From: Dehalococcoidia bacterium UBA5629
Lineage (GTDB): Bacteria > Chloroflexota > Dehalococcoidia > GIF9 > UBA5629
Assembly (NCBI GenBank): GCA_002421445.1
Contig: DIKB01000025.1
Location: forward strand, 1-5,690
DNA length: 5,690 nucleotides
Reading direction: 5' to 3'
The notes under the pieces were generated by a model. The model saw only the letters and a list, made by a program, of their open reading frames with translations, made no database searches and was not told the origin of the DNA. Positions 1 through 5,690 of this stretch are shown in pieces; positions within the stretch are counted from its first letter, which is position 1; the number at the start of each line of letters is the position of its first letter. The translations under genes and the position numbers were made by a program.

Positions 1-3000
1 GATCAAAAGCTCCGGTGATCCATTGGTTGTCGATCACTACTTCGAACGATCTCTCTGTCCATAACTCAATATTTCCCTCTGGACGAGATAATGCCTGAAT
101 GATCTCTATTGACTCGAGAGCATGGATGAACTGCCCAATCGCTTGACCTGCCAGCCCTTGCGTTAAGAGGGTCGTTTTTCGCCAGTCCTGGACGCATTTC
201 TCAAAATTGAAACTTTCCGACCAGTTCACTTTTTCAAACATCTGATGGACGGCATTGCCGAGGTTAATGCTATCTCTATGTGTTGCTGAAAACAGGCTGC
301 TTGCGTATATCTCTCCCTCGCCCATTGCTGATGGAATGATGCTGACAGGCCGCTGCCTCCCCGCTGGTATTTCGAAAAGCTCAGGCAGTTCTGCGGACGG
401 AGGCAGTACTGGCTTCGTTTCCGGCTGCACGTTCATGAACCAATCCCGTTCTCCCGTCTGATACAAACAGACATATTCTTCCCCGCTGATAGTAAAACGG
501 TGCCCATTTACCGGCTTCATATCTTTTGTGAGCTGCAGCTTAAGAAATGCTGCATGATTCAACATCGCCGATGATTTTCCCGGATAACTGGTTATACTAT
601 AAAGCCCGCGTCGCGCTCTGGTTAATGCAACATATAACATACACAGCTCATCAAAACATGCCTTTTCATTATCAGCGCGCAGCCATTTTGCGAGTACCGG
701 ATCATTCTCGGCAACGATGCGCCGGGGCGTTTTTAATGTCCAGAGGGGCTCGTCCGTTACAGGGTCGCTGGCGGTAAGGAATGCCGATTTGCCGGTGATC
801 ATATCATCCCTGAGGTTAAGGTCAGGTAAAATAACGATATCGAAGCCGAGTCCTTTTGACTGGTGGATGGTCATAACCCGGATGCTTTGTTCGGCCGTGC
901 TGTCGAGTGTTTCGTAGGATTCGACGAAATCGAGAAATTCGTTGCAATCACCGCTTCCTTTTTGATCGAATTCACCGGCTGCGGTAATGAGGTCGTTCAG
1001 TTTCTTTCGTCCATAACCGTCAAGCTCGTGAATAGAGTTCAGCCTCGTTCCCCACGTGCGGGCAAACGATTGATAACCGGAAGTCTGTATTTCATGTAGC
1101 AGTTGTACGGGCAGCGAATGTTTGGATAGATGATGACTGACAACGTAATCGTTGAGCGGGCTCATCTGGAGATGTCTCCATGCCAGCGTATCCCCCGGGT
1201 GAGCAGCAAATTTCACCAGTGCCAGCAGAACAGCAACCACCGGATTATCTCTGATTGCCGCCCTGCCCTCGTGGATAATAGTCATCCCCGGACATTCGCC
1301 TCGCAGATAGTTGGCAATGTCCTTGCCTGCATCATTGCTGCGCACAAGTATCGCAGTAGACAGACCTTTGCTGAGGGGATCGATCTCCTGTAGCAAACCG
1401 GCAACGATGTCATAGCGGTCCTCTTTCTCCGGTTTCAATGAACCATTCTGACAATCCGGTTCAAGGATTGCGGCAAATCCCGCTGTTTGTGCTAATTCCT
1501 CCGAGCACCGGTGTGTTTCCCAGATGTTGTGCCACTGGTTAGTCGTTCCTTCCGGCAGTCCGCTCCCCGAAAGATCGCCGAATACGGCGTTCACGGTGTC
1601 GATGACTGCCTGGCAGGAACGATATGATGTGCTCAATGGTCGCTTTATGATATGGCCGGCGTAGCGATTGAGTATCCTGTTGAAAAGCTGCGTATTGCCG
1701 CCGCGCCAGCTATAGATGGCCTGCTTCACGTCACCTACGTAGAACAGGCTGCGCTGCCCGCTCGAATCCTGTATTATTTCATCGACAAGGTTGCCAAGCA
1801 ACTCCCACTGCAGGTCGCTGGTGTCCTGAAATTCGTCCAGCAGCCAGTGATCGAGTCTACAATCAAGACGATAATCTATATATAGCTTCCCGCCTGCCCC
1901 CTGCATTCTGCTGATTACTGCGCTGCTGCTGGCTTGGTTAGCGTCAGTAAGCAGGTACTGCGCATCGGTGAACGTTAGCTTGCCCCGACGTCGGATCATC
2001 GCGTCATAACCCTGTTCGTATCGGTCGAGGATGCGATAAATTCCCTGCGTCCTCTTTGCTGCACTACGCAGTTCCGTTCCCATGATCTGTCGCAGAAGCT
2101 GTAACATCAGATCGCACTGTCGTGCGGTAAGGGGGTACTCATTCTCGAGGTATTTCAGGGAAAAATCTCCGTGTTCCAGCCCTTCGTAATTCTGCAGCAG
2201 CCGTTGAAACACTGCACTTTTTGTGACTTTTTCATCCCACGCTGATGATTCGGAATAAGTGACGGCAAAACTAAGTATCTTTGTCAGGCTGTCCGCGAGT
2301 TTATCCGAAAAATTGCCGCCGGAAAAAGATGCCGCAAGCTCATCAGCTGCAGCTTTCACATTGCCTGTGGATAAAAGCCAGGGATAACCGTCCGGCCAGA
2401 TCGTGGTCTCCTGCCCCCAGAGGATGGCAGCAGGCATTTTTCGATAGTAGGCGCGGTAATCTCTGGTAAAAGAATCCAACCTGCCTTCCAGACTTTTTTC
2501 CTCTTGTCCATACGTAGCGTCTTTAAAGGCGGAGAGAAACTCATCTCGCAGAGCAGCATCGCCCTGGCTCGACTGGAAAATATTGTGCAGCACATCCTTG
2601 CTGAGTTGCTGCGATTCGGCCCCCTGATTATCAAGCATTTGAAATGCAGATGGTATGCCGAGTTCGAAAGGGAAAGCGCGGATGATGCTTATGGTGAAGC
2701 TATCAAGCGTACTGATGTGCAGCCTGTGGAGGCTGATAAGAAGCGATCGCAACAATTGCAGGAAATCAGTTTGCGTGGTCGATGGCAAACCGATTCTCCC
2801 TGCAGTCTCCCGCGCTTTTTCTGCCGATCCCGCAGCTTTGCTCAGATGTTTTACGATGGTATCGAAAATCTCCCCCGCTGCTTTGCGGGAGAATGTGAGC
2901 GCGATGATGCGGTCGGGATCGATGCCGTGGGCCAGTAGTTTTATATAGCGATGAGCGAGATGAAACGTCTTGCCCGATCCGGCAGAGGCAGAGATCGCTT

Positions 3001-3025
3001 CGTTTCTGAGATTATATGCAGTCAT
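1..3025 (-). CDS. AddA/RecB-like UvrD-family helicase with C-terminal nuclease domain (3' partial)
   Basis: Superfamily 1 DNA helicase, predicted to be the ATP-driven 3'-5' motor of an AddAB-like complex. I read 1008 uninterrupted codons from the ATG at 3025-3023 (MTAYNLRNEAIS). Helicase motifs appear in order: Walker A ASAGSGKT (13-20), motif Ia ALTFSRKAAGEI (42-53), the STLDSF element shortly after 100, Walker B/motif II LLDEFQDT (395-402), motif III GDVKQAIYSWRGG (431-443), motif IV LSTSYRS (464-470), motif V VMTIHQSKGLGFD (717-729) and motif VI LYVALTRARR (797-806). A RecB-type nuclease domain begins with NLGNAVHQMFE (His927) and reaches ITGAFD, whose Asp1008 is the last full codon (bases 2-4). 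The DYK and QxxxY motifs should lie just past the edge, suggesting a full protein of roughly 1100 residues. The start is supported by the motif A position close to the N-terminus and by the ATGA overlap with the upstream AddB-like gene. All ATPase residues are present, so an active motor is inferred. Single-subunit RecB is a possible alternative, but the adjacent AddB-like gene favours AddA. Confidence 0.93.
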   Translation of the reverse strand, partial: MTAYNLRNEAISASAGSGKTFHLAHRYIKLLAHGIDPDRIIALTFSRKAAGEIFDTIVKHLSKAAGSAEKARETAGRIGLPSTTQTDFLQLLRSLLISLHRLHISTLDSFTISIIRAFPFELGIPSAFQMLDNQGAESQQLSKDVLHNIFQSSQGDAALRDEFLSAFKDATYGQEEKSLEGRLDSFTRDYRAYYRKMPAAILWGQETTIWPDGYPWLLSTGNVKAAADELAASFSGGNFSDKLADSLTKILSFAVTYSESSAWDEKVTKSAVFQRLLQNYEGLEHGDFSLKYLENEYPLTARQCDLMLQLLRQIMGTELRSAAKRTQGIYRILDRYEQGYDAMIRRRGKLTFTDAQYLLTDANQASSSAVISRMQGAGGKLYIDYRLDCRLDHWLLDEFQDTSDLQWELLGNLVDEIIQDSSGQRSLFYVGDVKQAIYSWRGGNTQLFNRILNRYAGHIIKRPLSTSYRSCQAVIDTVNAVFGDLSGSGLPEGTTNQWHNIWETHRCSEELAQTAGFAAILEPDCQNGSLKPEKEDRYDIVAGLLQEIDPLSKGLSTAILVRSNDAGKDIANYLRGECPGMTIIHEGRAAIRDNPVVAVLLALVKFAAHPGDTLAWRHLQMSPLNDYVVSHHLSKHSLPVQLLHEIQTSGYQSFARTWGTRLNSIHELDGYGRKKLNDLITAAGEFDQKGSGDCNEFLDFVESYETLDSTAEQSIRVMTIHQSKGLGFDIVILPDLNLRDDMITGKSAFLTASDPVTDEPLWTLKTPRRIVAENDPVLAKWLRADNEKACFDELCMLYVALTRARRGLYSITSYPGKSSAMLNHAAFLKLQLTKDMKPVNGHRFTISGEEYVCLYQTGERDWFMNVQPETKPVLPPSAELPELFEIPAGRQRPVSIIPSAMGEGEIYASSLFSATHRDSINLGNAVHQMFEKVNWSESFNFEKCVQDWRKTTLLTQGLAGQAIGQFIHALESIEIIQALSRPEGNIELWTERSFEVVIDNQWITGAFD
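3022..3025 (-). other. ATGA stop/start overlap between the two subunit genes
   Basis: On the minus strand the sequence reads CTATGACT. The TGA stop of the AddB-like gene (3024-3022) and the ATG start of the AddA-like gene (3025-3023) share bases. This arrangement normally means translational coupling by ribosome re-initiation and a shared transcript, and suits two subunits needed in matched amounts. Coupling itself is inferred. Confidence 0.88.
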
Positions 3026-5690
3026 AGCTTCTTTTCTTCCATGAATGCTGCGAAATTCGTTTCATTGATGCACTGCCTGGCTTCATTATTCTGGAACAGG
3101 CTGGTCAAGTCATCGTTAGGTAGTTTCTCTGCCGGCGGCCAGAAGACGCGATTGCGTATCGCAGCAATGATGTTTTCGGCACAACCCTGTGCCGCCCGAA
3201 GTATGGTTTCATCGAAATTTTCCCAGATGCTTATACCTGTTTCGTTAATGGATCTGGGCAGGTTAAAATAGCCGATGGTCTTCTTCCCTTCAAGGGTGTG
3301 GTCCTCGCCAAGCAAGATGACGTAGAGTGGCAACTGGAGATCTATCCATCGTTTCGCCCGATTGTTCACTGTAATCTTTGCATATTCAGCAATCTCTCCT
3401 GTTTTCGGCACGGACTGGAGGTGTTTCTCCTCCGCCGTTTTTCCGACCTCAGATGTTTTATAATCCAGAATCCGGATCACGCCGGTGCTCCTGTGTAGAT
3501 CAATGCGGTCTATTTTGCCTGCAATTCGCATGCCGTTGAGGCTTGTGGAGATCGATTTTTCACAGGCAATGATCTCCCAACCGTCTTTCACCAGTCTAAC
3601 CTGTTCCCATGCTGCTGCCAGAAGACGTCGTTTTGCTACCTCAAGCTGGATCTGAATTTGCAGTGACGGGGTTGCTCCATAGCGTTTCTGCACAAATGCC
3701 TCTGCCTGTTTGCAGAGAAAAGCGTGAAGCTGCCATTCATTATCACATCGTTTCATCATCTCGTCGTTCCCCATGTCATTCAACGCTTCATGTGCCAGGA
3801 TGCCGAAATCAAGCGCATCCAACTCCCGTTTGGTATCGCTCAATTCTTTCATCCGGAGGATATGTTTGAGGTAAAATCTGAACGGACAGGTCAGATAATC
3901 TCGAAACTGAGTAACGTACATTGTGTGTAGATGGAGTTTATCCGGCTCAATATCGGCAGGCGGTGCTGCATCAAGCTTGAAGCTCACGCTTGCAGGATAG
4001 TTCGGCGCAGCATCAGCAGGCGCAGCGAAGAGCAGCGAAGCACGTTCGACCAGTTCTTCATCATTGCAGCGAAATAATAAGCGAGACGGCTTTAACGGAT
4101 CCCGCGTTGTGCTGGTTTTATTAATAAGGAAGCAAATGCGTCCACCGGTCTTTCTCGACTCAATCAAACTCCGCATCAAATAGGAATCTCGCGCCAGACG
4201 GTCATCGTCATGTCGCAATCCGATCTGCTTTCGTAAAGAATCAGGCAGAAAGATATCGCCCGGATGGCTGTCCGGGACGAATCCGTCATTCATTCCGGTG
4301 ATGATCATTAACGGGGCCTCATTCCACGGCAATTCCAGCCATCCCTCCAGATCGAGAATGGCGCCTTTCCGTTCAGTGAAATAGCGTTGTGTGCTCAACC
4401 TCCACAGCAACAGATCCATCCCGTTCTGCTTCTCAATACTAATTCCAGCTTCTGTGCTATCCGTAATCTCATGCAGAGCGTCGTCTATACGCTCTGCAAC
4501 TTTGATGAATTCCTCATCATCCGGATTATCTGCATTTACGGTACGATTTTGATATAGTGCTTGTAGCAATGTCCTGATAGCATTATCGAGATCACTGTCA
4601 GGAAATGCTGCCAAGCGCTCTTTAATGAAATCTAATGCTGTTCTCAGAGACGAAAAGTCGTCTTGTGTTTCAGTCGTTGCTTTGTCTCGTGGCAAGTGTT
4701 CGACCATATCAGCGATGTTTGCTGGTATATGATCGTTCTGAAATGTATCCATCTCCTTCAGCAGTTTATGTGCTGAGATACCTTTGGTATGATACAGGCA
4801 ATCGAGGACATCGGCATGGCGAAGAAAACCGCTGAGCGCGGTATACGATGATTCGGACACCAGTGTACGGTATGCATTGAGCAGACGATAGAGTTGGTGT
4901 TCAGATGCCTGTTTACCGGCGGGATCGAATGACATAACTCCCCGTTCTGCGAGATCGGCGATCAGCATCGGGATGATACTGGTATCCGGCACGCCGATAG
5001 CAGTATTTGCAGCATCGAACCTGTTGGATTGTTCTGCTATGATATTGAGAACCGTCTTGCTTTGCGTGATTGGATTACTGGTGAGGAAGATATTTGCTGA
5101 CGGGTCTGGAATCGCAATTGGATTGTTCAGCCATTTCTCTGTAATCGGCCGTCCCCAGTCATCAAAACGGCCTGACTCTGATTCAGGTGCATGGATGAGA
5201 ATGATAATGGGAAGAGATTCAGCAATGTGTACAAGGGCGAGGAGGACATTGGGGATGGGGTCGGGAACACCGGCAAGAATAATCGTATTGAATCGATTGG
5301 GTACTACGGGATGTTCAGCAGATTGCAGTGAGAGTGTGCACTTATCGCTAAATCCAAGCTCATCCATTCGTGCCAGATATGCGGCTTCCAGAGTCGCCAT
5401 CTGTTGCCATCGCTCCTGCTCCTCGAGTGCTTCGCCAAGTTTAGTATAAACATCGTTGATGGAACAGCCCCCCTCGGCGAGAGTTTCGCGCAGGCTCTGC
5501 AGTAACATTCCGGTGTTCACACCCCACGAGAAATCGATATTCGATACCGGTGCTGAAAACAGGCTGGAGCAGCTATCAAGCCCGGTTTTCATTAGAACGC
5601 CAGCCCAGACAGCGGCAATCTGTGTTGGTGTGGCTATGTTCTTATTATCCGCTTCAAGCAAAAATGAAGGTGTTCTTACTATGGGAGAAA
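3022..5690 (-). CDS. AddB-like helicase-nuclease subunit with PD-(D/E)XK nuclease domain (5' partial)
   Basis: Likely the AddB-type partner of a double-strand-break end-processing complex. In classical AddAB this subunit has a UvrD-like fold without working helicase motifs and a C-terminal nuclease that cuts one DNA strand. Numbering here starts at the first full codon (5686-5688); 888 residues are visible. The N-terminal half shows a degenerate motif II region, IILAGVPDP at 136-144, with no DExx box, then the AddB-type element GMNDGFVP from 465. The nuclease domain begins with VTQFRDYLTCPFRFYL (Cys601) and has GILAHE (His633), GKIDRID (Asp727), LDYKTS (Asp742, Lys744) and QLPLY (Gln785, Tyr789), a complete RecB-family PD-(D/E)XK set. 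The C-terminal Cys triad of Fe-S AddB proteins is absent: only Cys836 and Cys873 follow the DYK motif. The frame stays open to the window edge, and the P-loop-like N-terminus expected of the family is missing, so the start lies upstream. The TGA stop at 3022-3024 overlaps the next gene's ATG. Family and nuclease domain are firm; strict AddB orthology is less so. Confidence 0.9.
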   Translation of the reverse strand, partial: SPIVRTPSFLLEADNKNIATPTQIAAVWAGVLMKTGLDSCSSLFSAPVSNIDFSWGVNTGMLLQSLRETLAEGGCSINDVYTKLGEALEEQERWQQMATLEAAYLARMDELGFSDKCTLSLQSAEHPVVPNRFNTIILAGVPDPIPNVLLALVHIAESLPIIILIHAPESESGRFDDWGRPITEKWLNNPIAIPDPSANIFLTSNPITQSKTVLNIIAEQSNRFDAANTAIGVPDTSIIPMLIADLAERGVMSFDPAGKQASEHQLYRLLNAYRTLVSESSYTALSGFLRHADVLDCLYHTKGISAHKLLKEMDTFQNDHIPANIADMVEHLPRDKATTETQDDFSSLRTALDFIKERLAAFPDSDLDNAIRTLLQALYQNRTVNADNPDDEEFIKVAERIDDALHEITDSTEAGISIEKQNGMDLLLWRLSTQRYFTERKGAILDLEGWLELPWNEAPLMIITGMNDGFVPDSHPGDIFLPDSLRKQIGLRHDDDRLARDSYLMRSLIESRKTGGRICFLINKTSTTRDPLKPSRLLFRCNDEELVERASLLFAAPADAAPNYPASVSFKLDAAPPADIEPDKLHLHTMYVTQFRDYLTCPFRFYLKHILRMKELSDTKRELDALDFGILAHEALNDMGNDEMMKRCDNEWQLHAFLCKQAEAFVQKRYGATPSLQIQIQLEVAKRRLLAAAWEQVRLVKDGWEIIACEKSISTSLNGMRIAGKIDRIDLHRSTGVIRILDYKTSEVGKTAEEKHLQSVPKTGEIAEYAKITVNNRAKRWIDLQLPLYVILLGEDHTLEGKKTIGYFNLPRSINETGISIWENFDETILRAAQGCAENIIAAIRNRVFWPPAEKLPNDDLTSLFQNNEARQCINETNFAAFMEEKKL
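3026..3042 (-). promoter_or_regulatory. Purine-rich Shine-Dalgarno-like stretch before the AddA-like start
   Basis: The minus strand reads GGAAGAAAAGAAGCT immediately before the ATG, inside the last codons of the AddB-like gene (residues EEKK). GGAAG sits about ten bases from the start and AAGAAG about two. It is not a perfect GGAGG, so it may only assist re-initiation at the overlapping stop codon. The purine bias is also forced by the Glu/Lys codons, so the call is weak. Confidence 0.35.

Noticed and set aside
855..875. CTGGTGG, resembling E. coli Chi (GCTGGTGG)
   Set aside because: The first base does not match (ACTGGTGG). It lies in the codons for the TIHQS helicase motif V, and E. coli Chi is not expected to apply to this host.
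2356..2634. Minus-strand open frame of 92 codons in another frame
   Set aside because: It overlaps the helicase gene out of frame, and the helicase frame is continuous and motif-bearing there.
2504..2938. Plus-strand open frame of 144 codons
   Set aside because: It is antisense to the N-terminal third of the UvrD-like helicase, where the minus-strand reading gives continuous family-like protein. It has no domain of its own.
1..3025. Possible frameshift or pseudogene, because several short frames cover this half of the window
   Set aside because: Codon-by-codon reading of the minus strand from 3025 gives 1008 sense codons with all helicase motifs in one frame. The gene simply runs off the window.
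4973..5449. Plus-strand open frame of 158 codons with a hydrophobic N-terminal part
   Set aside because: It lies wholly antisense to the AddB-like gene, whose protein has clear family motifs. No recognisable domain or convincing ribosome binding site is seen, so it is a shadow frame.
1..5690. CRISPR arrays, tRNA or rRNA genes, transposon ends, terminators
   Set aside because: I saw no regularly spaced direct repeats, structured RNA signatures, transposase motifs, or GC-rich hairpins followed by T runs. Both genes fill the window.

Overview
The window is filled by two large protein genes on the minus strand. Together they look like a two-subunit AddAB/RecBCD-type helicase-nuclease for processing DNA ends. 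Transcription runs from high to low coordinates. The upstream gene (5690 to 3022) encodes an AddB-like subunit: a degenerate UvrD-fold N-terminal part followed by a complete C-terminal PD-(D/E)XK nuclease domain. The downstream gene (3025 to 1) encodes an AddA/RecB-like subunit: a UvrD/Rep superfamily 1 helicase with all main motifs, followed by the beginning of a second PD-(D/E)XK nuclease domain. The two genes overlap by four bases (ATGA), which is typical of translationally coupled partners.

Both genes are cut by the window. The AddB-like frame is open to the right-hand edge, so its true start and its N-terminal region are missing. The first possible start (TTG near 5661) is internal and unconvincing. 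The AddA-like frame is open for 1008 codons to the left-hand edge and ends at the Asp of its second nuclease motif, so the rest of that domain lies outside. No intergenic DNA, promoter, terminator, RNA gene, mobile element or CRISPR array is visible, and no stretch without a gene exceeds a few bases.

The order (addB-like then addA-like) matches the classical addBA order. By family knowledge, the AddA-like protein would be the ATP-driven 3'-5' helicase motor. The AddB-like protein would be its inactive-helicase partner, possibly scanning for a recombination hotspot, and each subunit would carry one nuclease. The AddB-like protein lacks the C-terminal cysteine triad of classical AddB, so it probably belongs to the cluster-less branch of the family.

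The source is a bacterium with moderate GC content. The motifs STLDSF...RAFPFELG and HWLLDEFQDTS in the helicase, and FWPP near the end of the nuclease subunit, recall AddAB-like pairs of Gram-negative groups such as Chlorobiota, Bacteroidota or the PVC phyla. That placement rests on memory of sequence style and is weak. I see no clear sign of a novel system: the most likely reading is a divergent housekeeping double-strand-break repair pair.
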